Below are positions 33,071 to 44,940 of a DNA stretch of 64,000 nucleotides, piece by piece. Source of the stretch: Anopheles merus (taxonomy: Eukaryota; Arthropoda; Insecta; Diptera; Culicidae); the NCBI RefSeq assembly GCF_017562075.2, contig NC_054084.1, positions 31,265,158-31,329,157 on the forward strand, in the 5' to 3' direction. A model generated the notes under the pieces. The model ran no database searches. It was not told where the DNA came from and saw nothing but the letters and a program-made list of their open reading frames with translations. A program made the translations under genes and the position numbers. The stretch's first letter is position 1; the number at the start of each line of letters is the position of its first letter.

Positions 33071-34140
33071 CATTGGCACCAACTAGAACTAGATTTCCAA
33101 CATCTGAAATGTGGCGGCGATTATCGTTAACTAAAAAAACGGAAAGAGAACCAAAACCCCTATTTCCCACCGGTCTATCCATGCCTCCACTTCCTCATCG
33201 ATGGGTCGTTAGATTTTCTCAGACCTGCCATCCCCCCTCCTCTATTTACCGGTACCGCGTGACGCATTAGGAATTTGCATCGTTTCCGCGCGCAAGATGC
33301 AAATAAGCAACACACGCGTCTCGACGGCCCCTGGGTGAGAATTTCCATTTAGCATTTAGTCTTCACTCGGATCTTTTTTTATGCTGTTGCCCCTGTTTTT
33401 TTTTGTGTGTGACTTTATACAACTTCAACCACACAATCACGCCTGCCGTGGGATTCGGTGAGGTATCGGTGGGAAAAAAGGGACAACACCCGAACAAAGT
33501 GTGCAACAAGTAAACAGCACCCAGAAGCGTACACATAACCAAGAAAGGAGAGAGAGGAAAAAAAACAACCACGTCCACGTCCCCTCTCCCTTTACTGCCG
33601 GGTTGCATCTTGGCGGCGCATCCGATATGATTATGGAATGGAATTCTCATACGCAAACGAGAAGCGCGCGAGAAGCGAGCACTTCCCGGGCGGCGCGGCT
33701 AAGCGCGGCGGGCTTATCTGCGATTTAAATTGATTCAAATTAAACCGAATGAAGATGGATCTCATCTTGATAGTGTACGTATCGGAACGCGTACAACTGC
33801 TGGCACCCGCTGGGTCTCTGGAAATGCGTGTGTGTGTGTGTGTGTCTCAGTGTCCGATGGGGGTGTGTGCGGGCCGATTATGGGGTCGTTGTTTTCCAGC
33901 AGCAGCTCCTGCCGCTGCCAAACGGTATCTTGGGATTGTGTGTGCTGCCGCTGGGGACGGTTTTTGATACAATCCTGGTGCATGCGATCAACTGTGGTGC
34001 AATTGCAGCAGCAGCTGACATCGATCGAATCGAAGGGATTGGTAAGGGATTGAGGGGGAGCAGAAAAGAATGGGGTGAGAAGTCGCGTGCTAACTGTGCT
34101 GCAAATTGTTGCATGGGTTCGCCGAGGCTATTCCTTTTTA
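33071..34140. other. Non-coding mixed DNA between the two SINEs
   Basis: It includes a short GT repeat near 33,828-33,844, a GCGCGAGAAGCGAGC-type GC-rich patch near 33,660 and the inverted POU octamer pair at 33,273-33,304. Frames up to about 110 codons show no domain. Confidence 0.5.
33273..33304. promoter_or_regulatory. Inverted pair of POU octamers
   Basis: ATTTGCATC at 33,273-33,281 and its exact reverse complement GATGCAAAT at 33,296-33,304 flank a 14-base spacer containing CGCGCG. ATGCAAAT is the classical octamer bound by POU-domain proteins. The arrangement would suit dimer binding, or it may simply be a 9-bp hairpin. Neighbouring gene and activity are unknown. Confidence 0.35.
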
Positions 34141-35160
34141 GCGAACTGGGTGGTGAATAATATGATGCATGAAAGGGAAAATGTCATTTAAAGTAGATGA
34201 TCGGAACGGTTTCTTTATTGGTAGACTTACATAGATGTGATAGTGGAAGAGCATGAATCAAATTAATGTTTTACAACACCAGAGCTCAACTGAAATAAAC
34301 CTGCACATGAAATCCTGAGAAAAATAAACCCATTTGGCTACATTCCTAGTTCCTAACTAAGCAAAAAATGACAATCAAAATGCTAAGACTTCATGACAGA
34401 GACTAAACTACTGTCAATATAAAGAATTTATTTGCATCAAAGCAGTTTTCTTATGGGCCGGTTTGGTGGTACAGTCATCAACTCGTCTCGACTTAACAAC
34501 ATGCCCGTCATGGGTTCAAGCCCCGAATCGATCGTGCCTCCATACGTAGGGCTGACAATCCTGCTATGGTAAAAATAAGTCACTGAAAGCCAAGCTCACT
34601 TCAATAGTGGGTACAGACAAGCCTTGACCGACAGTGGTTGTTGTGCCAAAGAAGAAGAGAAGCCGAGTTTCCTTAGTGTTCGTAGTTTTACCTACATGTT
34701 CTCAATTGTTATCAGTCCCTCAAGGCGAACTTAAATTAGATTGTAAGTAAACAATTTCTGTTTCCAGTACGCATAATTACACATTAAGTAGATATTCAAG
34801 TTAAATAGTGACAACAAATTCAATCAATCCTCATTACAGCATTCCTAAAGTCCTGAAAACGATTGCAAACTTAGACAACTCCGTTGGAGCATTCAAAGTC
34901 GTCAAAAGAATCGTAATACGTAATCGTAATCGTAGTTTCGTAGTTTTTGCAGCTGGAATTGAAGAATTCTGAACGAAGTATACAAGCAACAAGATCATAC
35001 GTCCTAAACGTCCTTAGCTTAAAGACAAAACAATATGACAATGAGGCTTCATTTACGCCCTAAAGAAAGACGCGACTGTGTGTTAAACGACTGTAAGTTT
35101 GGACAATTATTAAACAAATATGCAATTGAAATAATATTATATCATTGCGAATTCTTCTTT
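34141..35160. other. AT-rich island hosting a SINE
   Basis: AT-rich DNA around SINE copy 2, with no open frame of note. A lone octamer ATTTGCAT lies at 34,430-34,437. A CGTAATCG-type short repeat occurs at 34,912-34,935. Confidence 0.55.
34455..34662 (+). mobile_element. tRNA-derived SINE, SINE200-like, copy 2
   Basis: This is the same family and orientation as the copy at 32.4 kb. A box-like TGGTGGTACAGT is at 34,464-34,475, B box GGTTCAAGCCC at 34,513-34,523, followed by the same TCACTGAAAGCCAAGC and CTTGACCGACAGTGGTTGTTG segments and a short GAAGAAGAGAAG tail ending at 34,662. Probable diverged target duplications are AGTTTTCTTA at 34,444-34,453 and AGTTTCCTTA at 34,666-34,675, 9 of 10 matching. 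Its 5' end is closer to a tRNA-like start than that of copy 1. It contains TTCAATAGTGGGTACAGA, which copy 1 lacks in part. Confidence 0.88.
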
Positions 35161-37140
35161 CAATGTTTCGTCACCTTTCACTCGAGCATGAGACACGGCC
35201 CAGAGCTGACTATCAAGTGCCAATTTCAAACCCAGTTCCCTCATGTTCCCCCCAAGCCACCACCCCGGTATCTTTCAATTTGCTTTCGTTGTGCGTGTTT
35301 ATTTATTTATTTTCGGTGCAGAACACATGTAACGGGCGCTCCAAGCGCATCCCTCGGAGTATGAGTTGTGCTCGTCTGTTTTTTGCATCTGCTTGCAGCA
35401 TCGGAGTGGGGCCACGGACTTTTGCGAGTTTCACGCAATTCAGGACAAGCGAGAGCGAAAGTATTGGAGCGGTGCCCCACGCGACGTTTTCCTAACTTCC
35501 ACCAGAAACAGAACACCAGAACAAGAACGAACGAAGCCTGATGTTGGTGCTGGCAGACTGAAAAACATACTTATGATTGAGCTCTCTCTGTCTCTCTCCG
35601 TGCGGTGCACATGTAGGGACGGGGATTATGGTCTTTGCTCGTGCTGGTAAAGTGTTTTCGTTTCATGAGGGTAATGATAAGATGAGGAGATGGACAGCAA
35701 GAGGGAAGGGGATTTGGGACAGCAATTTATGTTGCATGATGATTTTTGATTTGAATTTATGAGCCTGGGCTTGCGGGGAGGAGGAGTTCCCACTCGATCG
35801 ATGGGTCCAAACGCCACTGTGACAACGGGGAAGTGATCTGACTTTCGTGTGCGTGTGTGTTTGTGGAGTGGCAGCAGCGAGTGTTTTGGCTACGATGAGG
35901 TAGTCAACGTGTATAAAGGGGAAAAGGGATGGGCGAACATTATGCTGCGCTGTGCTGATCATAAGATCATAATCAGAAGAGAAGAAGCTCGGATCGGTAT
36001 GCGAAATTGTATGCGGGGGTTACACAGTACTCGAAGGTGGTTGAACTAACGAACTGTGCTGCGTGAGTGATCGCTCGAAAGGTGCCCGTTTCAGGTGTAT
36101 TAATAGTCCTCGATCTGTTGGCCGTTGGCGCAATGGCGGAAGATATTAGAGTATCGTGTGTTTGTGTGTGTGTGCGTTTTTTGGAGTAAAAACCCGCAGC
36201 GAGCAGTGGATGATCCTACGGGCTTTTTGGATGATTGAAATGTGTAATTAGCTCGGTGGACTACACAAAATCCCCAAACCCAGTTGGGTGGAGCTGGGTT
36301 TTATGGGAGGGAAACGGGGTGCAGGCATAGTGAGACGATCACCGTGCGCTTCAAATTTCTCTTCCATGAGGCGTGCAGAATGGCGGCAATTTAAATCCGC
36401 GCGCTCCAAGCGAGGAACGATCGAGCCAAAGGAAGACGGGACGGGATGAGTTACGAAATTCCCCGCTGCGCTCACGGATCATCTCGAGCGCGCGCACGCT
36501 CCGGGTTTCGCGGAGCCCCACGGGCCCCATCTGTTATGGTCAGGCCGGGCATCCCGGCGTTTGAACCCCGTGACATTCGGGCACATTCTGGCAGTGCAGT
36601 GCCGCGTGTGCTGCGCAGGGACGGGGAAATTAAGCCGGCGGAGAAAACCTGCCAGCAAGAGCCGAATGCGCCGAATGGATTAGTATTGAAGGGAGCTGGG
36701 GGGCTGAGCGAGTTTTTTTTCGGGCGTCGTTAATACCATCTCCAGGGTAGAGGAGGTAAAACTGGGAAAGCACACTTGGAGGAATGAAAATCAATTCCTC
36801 TCCTATGGCGGATCGGCTTTATGCATTCGTTCCGCATTCACCGGCAGGTGGTGATGTGGGAGTGGGTGTGGGGGAGATAAAACGGTGAAAAATTGAACCT
36901 CAGGCTTCCAAATCCGAATGCTCTCCACCCAAGCAGGCATGAGCTTTCGGGATTGGATCCTGTCCAAGTTATTTCCAAAGCTGGATGGAGCGGGTCGGCA
37001 AATGGAAAGAAGTGAAGAATCACGGTATGATTTGTTTAGATGCGGTTAACTGTCCCATTTACACGCGAGTGTGTGAGTTGTGTGTCGTTGGTTGGGTGGG
37101 AAAATGGGCACGAGCTACGAAACGGGAGTTTTCTTACAAA
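35161..37140. other. Non-coding mixed DNA, no recognisable gene
   Basis: It contains a CTCTCTGT run near 35,580-35,600 and GTGT runs near 35,850 and 36,160. Frames are under 120 codons and overlap on both strands. A GC-rich palindromic patch near 36,490-36,560 includes GGTTCAAAC on the minus strand but lacks tRNA stems. Confidence 0.5.
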
Positions 37141-39110
37141 ATTAATGAAAGGAAATAGGAGTTGGGAAGAGGTTTTTTACGGTTGTGTTGGTAGTGAGGC
37201 TTTTCATACTCATAATATAATAAAACTGGAGCAAAAGGGGATGTTGAGATACTTAGTTCAGTTGTAATTTAATTTCAAATTGATGGTTAGTTTGTTTGAT
37301 AAAATGTGGTAATGAGTTTTTTTTGGCAAAGTTGAAGAAGGCGATTTGATTTTACTTTTGAATTAATCATTATAGTTTGTCATAGCATAGAAGTGATGGA
37401 ATTTACTGGCTTCAAATGAAACAACTAAACACACAAATGTGTTAAACAAATTTAAGATAATATCCGTCCTTAAGTTACGCAGCGGATGCGCAGTGAAGGC
37501 ATAAAATTTAACTTAAATATCTGCAGACCTTGTTTTTAGGACCTAAGATCTATAAAGTGTGGATAATTTTCATAAATGTTGGAGGCTAGTATCGATAAAG
37601 AGTTTCGTTTTTTAGAAAGAGTCATACTTGATGTGTTAAATTAGTATATTTACAAACACTTCGTAATTCTAACATTCGACTTTTCTGAACAAAATGCTCT
37701 AAGAATAAAAAATCACCATTTGCAATGTCCAAAGTTTCCAAGTACTGTTAAATATTAGCGAGACATTTTTCACCATCTCTTATGTATTTGTATGCGTTGA
37801 ATAAAGCTGGTAACATTGTTTACTGACTCGAAAAAAATGTAATAAGCTTCATCTCTTATAGGAAAAAGCAAAGCCAAGGGCTATGTAAGGACAGTGTGTT
37901 TCAGTCTAATTGTTTTTAGACTGATATTTCAATTGCTGAATTTGTTTAATTTCTGCAGTCAAGTAATGCATTTAGTTATTAATTTTTAAGGCCTTTTTAA
38001 TTATTAAAAGCTAGTAGGGGAAAGCGGGGCAAAATGTACCTGTTACGGATTTTGGTCTGTATCTTATTGGTTAAACCACTTTCCACAGTTATTTTGACAT
38101 CAATCGATACTTCAACGTCTTATTCATGAAAAACAATCATAAGATGACGCATTAATAACAAATATATATGTTTAAAATGAATTTAAAAACTCAACGTCAA
38201 ACGTCGTGAAAATGTATCGTTTGGGGTAAAATAGTCTTGCTATGGGGAAAAATGGTCTTACACAAAATGTCAAAAAACATCAAAACATAGGGGCAAAATG
38301 GACCACAACATTGACATTAGGCTTTGGTTTAAGCACTTGCATCGCGGTAGAATTGTGAGAGTAGAAATTTAAGTTTAGTATTAAAGTGTTTTGTTGAATA
38401 ATTTAGTCAAATGATTGAATATCTCAATAATTCACGTGTTTTCAATCATTTTTCTCGTCGATATAGTAAACATAAATTACAGTTTTATTTGTATAAAGCT
38501 AGTGTATTGTAGCGACCTTAGCTTATACCACAGACTCATCATGTTGCTTCTCAAAACATAAAGACCATTTTACCCCAAGCTGGAACGACCATTTGTCCCC
38601 AAGTGAAACATTTTACAAACTTTAACATTAAAAACTTTCCATTTGATTAAAATGGTTGCTTTTTTCACGTAAATCATGGATAAATATCATGTTGCTGGAT
38701 AGACATTTTTTTTAGCTCCAATTATATGTTAAATTCTTACAAAAACTTATTTTGAGACAGTGGAATTTACATCGCCTAGAGGAAACATTTTATTTGCTTA
38801 ATTATTCTCTTATTTTGAAATCTTATGTTATGAAACGTTCATGGTGGGCTTTAAACATTGTATTTGATGTTTTTCAATCATTAGAAGTCATCAGTCATAA
38901 CCGTGTTAATTTGCCAATAATGCAGGTGACCATTTCGCCCCACCTAACCATTTTGCCCCAGGTTCCTCTACATGAGCCTTACTCTTCCTTATTGTTTGTA
39001 CACTTTATTTATTAATTTTTTTCCACAAGCTATTATAAAGCAAACAGTACGCTACAGTACACAATATGTAGAATAAACCATTTTTTTAATCTCCCTTCCA
39101 TCCAACCCAT
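37141..39110. other. Longest AT-rich island, hosting a 958-bp inverted-repeat element
   Basis: About 2 kb of AT-rich DNA. The left part (37,141-38,010) shows no repeat or frame of note. The right part is the mirrored-motif element listed separately. Confidence 0.55.
38014..38971. mobile_element. Unclassified 958-bp element with inverted ends and mirrored internal motifs
   Basis: The left end (38,014-38,036, GTAGGGGAAAGC then GGGGCAAAATG) and the reverse complement of the right end (38,949-38,971, GTAGAGGAACCT then GGGGCAAAATG) match at 19 of 23 positions. A GGGGCAAAATGGwC-like motif recurs. It is forward at 38,026, 38,223, 38,244 and 38,290, and reverse at 38,563, 38,587, 38,928 and 38,948. 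The polarity switches once, so the element is mirror-like as a whole. Subterminal repeats of this kind are typical of transposase binding sites in non-autonomous DNA transposons. A clear target duplication is not visible, and there is no transposase frame. I recall similar GGGGCAAAATGG sequences as dispersed repeats in insects but cannot name the family. Confidence 0.7.
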
Positions 39111-39981
39111 TTAACATCGAATGCACTCTCATCAACACCGGACAATGCACAACCGACGCCGGCACTGTTTGCGGTGATGTATAATTTAGCCGCGAGTTGA
39201 TCGAATTTCAATATTTTAACCACGAACCCGTACGGCTCCGGGGTTGTTTAGAAAATCACATAGTTTCCGTTCCGGAACATGAAAAATGCAAACACAAATG
39301 AGTAGGTAAAGAGTGGAGCAATAAAAAAAGAACGGCAATCGAGCATGGACGGGAAAGCACCAATCGACCGTGCGTATAGTCAACTTCATCCGCTTTAGGA
39401 CTCACTCCCTCCTGCGTGTGATGCTTGCTAGATTGATCCTCACTGTTACAGTGTCAGAGTGAATAGTATATTGTGCAAAAAACGGGAGAGAGGAAAAAAT
39501 TGATATAAATCCAGTCATCATCATCATCAGCAACTATCAAAGCAGGAATAGCAGGAAGGTTTGGGGGGAAAAAATGGTGCACATTAGGTCGCGCTGCACT
39601 TTAATATTTAATGTCGCCGGGTAGTTTCCCCACCCGACGCGCTGATTCTAACCTCTATTGTTTGCTCATTCGATGTGGAAAATTTGTTTTGTGTAAACTT
39701 CGCGCATTTTTGCGACAAGCTGGCTGGACGGCGGGTGTATGGGAGGAATCATCGCAACGACAAAACGGCAGAAACGGCAGCAAATATAAAAAGAGCAGCC
39801 AGTCACAAAATAACACCAGAACATGACATGAATAATCGTTTCATGTTTTATGTGACATGGAAGATTTAAATCATACACATCTCATATTAATGCTGGCGCA
39901 CTGCTCGGCACCAGGAAATGCAGGGAAGCAGAAATAAAAATTACAATAAAAGGCCCCGAACATGAATAGACAAAAGCGCAA

Positions 39982-40026
39982 CTGCTGCTGCTGTTGGTGG
40001 TGGTGATGGTGGTGGAGTTGGTGGTG
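39982..40026. repeat. CTG/TTG/GTG trinucleotide tract
   Basis: Four CTG units grade into TTG and GTG units over about 45 bp. Confidence 0.85.
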
Positions 40027-40283
40027 CAGTGTCGAAACATAGCGTCCAAAACTCGTGAACCCGCGGAGAGGAAGGACTCGCTCTAGAACAGATTTTGTGC
40101 TTTCTGCGGACAAAAAAAAACGAAAAAAAGAAGGATAAAATCGTTATATAAACACACTCGCGCACAAAGCGATCGATTCACGGCGGGGCGGCTTCTGTTT
40201 TCCGTGGGCATGCTTCTCCTGCCCAGTCCAGCCGCGATTCATTTCGAGCTCCCCCGACACATCGTTCACATCGACACGGCACG

Positions 40284-40460
40284 ATGATGGTAATCGTTTT
40301 CGAGCTTCTGGTTTATTGTTGTGCGAGATTTGGTTTCTGTTCTGGTTCTCGTATGGTTCTGGATCTGAGTCCTCCGGGACAGATCCCGCAGGAGGATGAG
40401 CTTCACAGGTTCGCCAGCAGCAGCAGCAGCAGTCCCAGCGGGAGGTCAGTTTGTGCTTGA
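40284..40460 (+). CDS. Doubtful small open frame, 58 codons, with a serine run
   Basis: An ATG at 40,284 opens a 58-codon frame starting MMVIVFELLVYCCARFGF, so the first 18 residues are mostly hydrophobic and could pass for a signal sequence. A (CAG)6 tract read as AGC gives a serine run (residues 45-50). The frame then ends at a TGA at 40,458. I know no homologue. A frame this short is expected many times by chance in 64 kb, and the CAG tract is also read as an alanine run in another frame. I include it only because of the hydrophobic start. Confidence 0.06.
   Translation: MMVIVFELLVYCCARFGFCSGSRMVLDLSPPGQIPQEDELHRFASSSSSSPSGRSVCA
40415..40432. repeat. (CAG)6 trinucleotide tract
   Basis: Six CAG units, followed by TCCCAGCGGG. 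Confidence 0.9.
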
Positions 40461-41668
40461 GGAAGCGAAAAGATGCATAGCCCCATGCACGCTACATCAC
40501 GATTTACGAGCTGCAAACTGGCCGGGTGGAATTATGAAATCCACGGTGAACGAGAGCAGCAGCCAAAATCACGGATGTCGATCGAATCGATCGCACTGAT
40601 AGGACCACAAGATCAGTGCATTGTTTTGTCTGGGCTCGGCGTGTACTTTCCTGCGGTGAGGCGACGAGCCATTTCCGATGCAAATGTGGGCAAAGTTGTA
40701 GCAAAATGGGTCGAGATAGTGATCTCGGTAGTGATCTGCTTGGTAGCTTTTTCGGCGCTGTACTGTCGCCCGATCGTAAGACACAATGGCCGGGATGAAA
40801 ATCCCTTGAGTTTATGAGGCATTTTTTGGAGGTAGGCTGGGAAGGGTCCCAAACGCTGAACAACCAGGAAGTGGCCGCGGCTAATTGCAAACGGGACATT
40901 CGCGCGTGGACATTGTTTGGTACGTTGGGCACGATCGCGCGGAGGATTCCAGAATTAGCGGTACTCGTGTGAGGCGCAAGATTCCAAGAAGTCGCACCCA
41001 GAACCACCCGGTCCCTTCTTCTGGCGCGATTGCATTGGAAAAACATCCGTAATAGGTCATTATACTCTATGCTGCGGTCCGGTCGGTCATTGAATGTACA
41101 CACACATTCCGCATATTGATATGCAAACGGTGAGATGAGCCACCGAGCCACCAAGTACCTAAGTGTGTCCCTTCCCTTCCGAACGCCATGTCCAAGTGTC
41201 ACCGGTGGCCCTCTGCTGTGTCTTCGTTCGTTGGGAAGAAGCACACTATAGACACTAAAAACAGAACCTCCGAACGACCTCCCTTCATTAGAGCCGACCC
41301 AAAGGCTTCAAAGTGAGGCCTGGAACGGGCCGAGCATATTCAAACGCGCGCCCGCGTACGCCGGGTTTCACGTATGCGCCGGACCCGAACGCAAACAAAC
41401 AGGAACGAACAAGGTAGGTGCGAGAGCTGTGGAAGAGCTGCGGCGGCTTAGAATCGAACTGGCCGTACGATCGCGCGTCCATTGGTATTCGCATTTAGAA
41501 TTTGTTGTCCGTTCCGTTTGCGCAGAAGGGAACGAAATTTTGATGACCATACGCTAATGTATGCGCCGTACGTGCCGAGGGAAAGCTGACAAGAACGTTG
41601 ACGTCGTTGTTGTCATCGCGAACGTGGCGGTTTGTGGGTAATTTATTAAGATGTACCTTTCTTTCTGC

Positions 41669-41671
<3 letters not shown>

Positions 41672-41715
<44 letters not shown>
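41672..41715. repeat. (AG)22 microsatellite
   Basis: Uninterrupted 44-bp AG repeat. GA tracts of this length are bound by GAGA factor in flies; that is not shown here. Confidence 0.97.
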
Positions 41716-41716
<1 letters not shown>

Positions 41717-42000
41717 AAGAAAGAAGAGAGGACAGTAGATAGGGTCAGGTAGGCCTGGGTAGGTCTATGATGCAAGCAAGTGTTTATTTCTAATGCGTTG
41801 CAGCCCACGGAGTGGCCCGGGAAGGCCTGCTTACATGCATGATTTGTGAGGAAGCAACAAGGCGCGTGATTCTGCTACATTGTTCGCAGCGGTGGTGAAC
41901 ATGCTAATGGCCGACCGTCCGGGATGGAGTGGAACCGTTTGTATGTGCTGAGCAAATGCAATTTATGCTTTTAGATGCGGACAGTTTGGTTTCAAACACT

Positions 42001-42900
42001 TAACCTCAAATATTGAAGAGCGTATGAGCTGTGTTTGTTTTGTGTTTTTCGTTCTTCGCTGTCTTCGGAGGACTTTTGCAGATTTGTGTTGTAGTATCGA
42101 TGTCTGGTAAAAAGGACTATTAATTCTAGTATGGTAGATATGTCCTGTTGGTTTTTTGATAGATTGGACAGTTTCTACAAGAAGAGACCTCTCTTCGATT
42201 CTTCGATGGGCAATTCTACGATGGAAAAGTCTGAATATTCGATTACTTGGTAAACATCGAAGTGTATTAGTAATAACTCCAAGAAAGATGTAGAACTCGT
42301 GCCCGCTTCTGTAATTATTTCAAGTGGATGAAGAAACATCAAATCTTTGGAAAGACATAACAAATGAAACAACAGTAGTAGATGTCGTAAGAATTTGAGG
42401 AGTTGAGAACAAGACGAGATCAATGTTGTGGAACACTTCAAAGACTGTGCTGAAGAACGAAAGAACTGTTGTTCGCGTTCGATTGGTTTACAAGAATGAG
42501 CTGGTTTGTTCTAGATCTTCTGTTGGGAATTATTATCCAAAACTTTCTGTTCAGGACAGTATAACTTCACAAGGGTGAAGATCATTCTAGTATTACAGAT
42601 AAAAAGGAGCTCGTTGAGTTTTATTGATGAATCAGATGAGACTCATTATCAACCAGGCTTATTCGGGTAATGATTGTTACCTCGCTTGTGTAGAATTAGT
42701 TCTAGTTAACATTCTTTGTATATTTTGAATATCTCAGTATCATTTTAAGTTCGGAATCGATGTCTTAACATCCTGAAGAAGATAATCCTTCTCCTCCATT
42801 CTTTTGCGGCACATTCCGTCCTCTATTGACCCCATTAGAACCAACTAAAACAACGCCATTTTCATGCTCTACTTACCGTTCCTCTAGATCCTAATGGCCA
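42001..42900. other. AT-rich island
   Basis: AT-rich DNA with no frame over about 90 codons. I found no transposon ends or tandem structure. Several GAAGA-type purine patches occur near 42,180-42,440. Confidence 0.5.
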
Positions 42901-44940
42901 GCGTCTAATGATCACTTCCAAATTCCTATGCCTAATCTCGATTAATCGTAAATCCCCCCGAAAAAAAAGAAACTATGTTAATAGAGTGGTTCAGCCTGAT
43001 CACACCACGACCACGGAAAACATTGTGTTTCATCCACTATTCTGCACGACGGGGGGGCCGGAATATGGTCCAACATCAAAGCACCAGCACTCTTAATGGC
43101 TTTACGGCATAGGGACTTACCTCGCGCTTCCGTCATCATCATTCAGTGAGGCGGTACTGTCAGCACCACGCGCCCGTGATCACCGTTGATCGTTTGACAA
43201 ACAGCAGCACCACTGCGAAGCAATCTAGTCTGCACCACCGGCGGTGACAAACATCATTATGGTGCGATTTTCACGTTTCAGATTCGGCTTTTTCCGTCAC
43301 GTTCGTCCTATCTCCTCCCCCCCATGGGACCTATCGGATCACGAAACCCCATTACGAGCTGTGAATAGATCAGGTTGCTCGGTGCTGGGTTTCGGAAGAG
43401 AAAGGCGAACCATTTGCTAAGAATCATATAATTTCCTCTGTTTCGACTCCAGTCACCGTGGCTCATAAATTCTGCACGTCTTGGGCCGAAAAGAAAAAAA
43501 AAAGAAACGAAAAACCTTCCACAGCACATTCGCACCCGACGGAAGGCAAAACGGTGCGGCGCGTGTTTAGATGCGCGTTACGCGTGAGCTGTCACTAAGA
43601 AGCGTTCGTCGGCATGGAGTGTTTGTGAGTGACGCACCTGGCACGGCATATCGCGCTCGTCGCCAAAACACGCAGCCCGGTGTGATCGAAAGGACTGCCC
43701 CGGGAATCAAAACATGCCATCTTGTGTGGAAAATTGAGAATGAAACTCGATGGGGTCCAGTTATTTATGCGATGCTGGCGCGTCGATTTGTTCACCGTGC
43801 TCACCCCGGTGCAGCGTGTTCGAGAAGGGCGAGTGGCCTCATGTCGCACCTAATTATAGTGTGCGTGTGTGTGTGTTTTGTTGCAGGAGTGCACAAGGAT
43901 GTCTCTTACGCAGTGCAGCGTGGAAAAAGTTTTCCCTTAATTATTCTTTTCGGCATTCCCCCCGGATCGTGCGAAGGCGTCGAGTTTACGATACAAATTA
44001 TGAGAACAAATTTATGACAGCGTGTGCGTTGCAATTCCCACTTCGTGTGGGTGCGCCTAGAAAGGCCAAACCTTGAAGCCTGTCCATCGAGGGCGCAATA
44101 GTGCACATAGTGCGAGAGGTGATAAATTTTTCCTCATCATTTCCTCATTTTCCCGTTCCCGGTGTGTGGGTAATGCATACACTCACACGTCCTATCCAAT
44201 GGTGCGTTCATCGTAAAGCGTTTCCAGAATGGTGAGCCGTGCCTGGGTTGAGACCATTTTCCTTTCTAGATGAAAGTGTTGTGATGCGGTGCGCACACAA
44301 ATTAACTCTTTTTCGCCTCCCCATGCACTGTCTTTTGAGCGAGCGGGAGGAAAAATGTATTTGTTTTCCATTTCCAACCTGCCCGCCAGCGGATTGTCAA
44401 ATAAACTTAACCCGAATGTCACGCAGGCAAGCTGCGGAGGCATAACAACAACAACATCATCAACATTAAATCGAAACGATGAAAGGGGTGATGGCCGCTT
44501 GATACCGGCTTGGAAGATTCGGGGAGGAGAAAGAACAATTTGTTTGCTCACTTTTTCCACCAAAACGTCTCATTTCGGCTCCAGAAGGATGTCAAGTTTT
44601 AACTCGTTTCTAATGCCACCCGATGGGCTGGTGGGTGTTTGTGGCTGCAGGTTCCTTTGCACCCGTTTACCGTCATGTTGGGAGGAGGTGGTGACAAATT
44701 GATGAAATAATGCGACACATTTATCATAATTCTAGAAGAAAAGGAGAAAAAATCCCATCGCCAATCGACTTCTCCCAGTTTTGTCGTGTCGGTGGAGGTG
44801 GAGGTTGTTGGATTTTGAGTGGTTAGGTAGGTCGAAGTGCGTGGGACCTGTTTCTGGTTAGGTTTGAAACGGTTGTTTTTTCCAAATCGTTCGGTCGAGT
44901 TTGGAGGATGAGTGATGGCGCCTGGGCGTTCTTTAACACG
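42901..44940. other. Non-coding mixed DNA, no recognisable gene
   Basis: Adenine runs occur near 42,960 and 43,490 and a short GT run at 43,862-43,876. Frames up to 148 codons (plus strand 43,571-44,017) have opposite-strand competitors and no domain. Confidence 0.5.

Larger units (their letters stand above)
39111..42000. other. Non-coding mixed DNA with trinucleotide tracts
   Basis: It contains CAT, CTG/TTG/GTG, CAG and GA repeats. A minus-strand frame of 246 codons (40,504-41,244) opens with GTG rather than ATG, overlaps plus-strand frames and shows no domain. A short ATG frame at 40,284-40,460 is listed separately with low confidence. Confidence 0.5.

Noticed and set aside
36540..36580. 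Minus-strand B-box-like GGTTCAAAC in a GC-rich patch
   Set aside because: The flanking bases do not form a T stem, and no A box lies at the right distance.
40504..41244. 246-codon minus-strand open frame
   Set aside because: The first start is GTG, not ATG. There are several overlapping plus-strand frames, no recognisable domain and no visible splice structure.
41744..41752. Zelda-like CAGGTAG motif (another near 56,748)
   Set aside because: About eight matches to a 7-mer are expected by chance in this window, so two are not informative.
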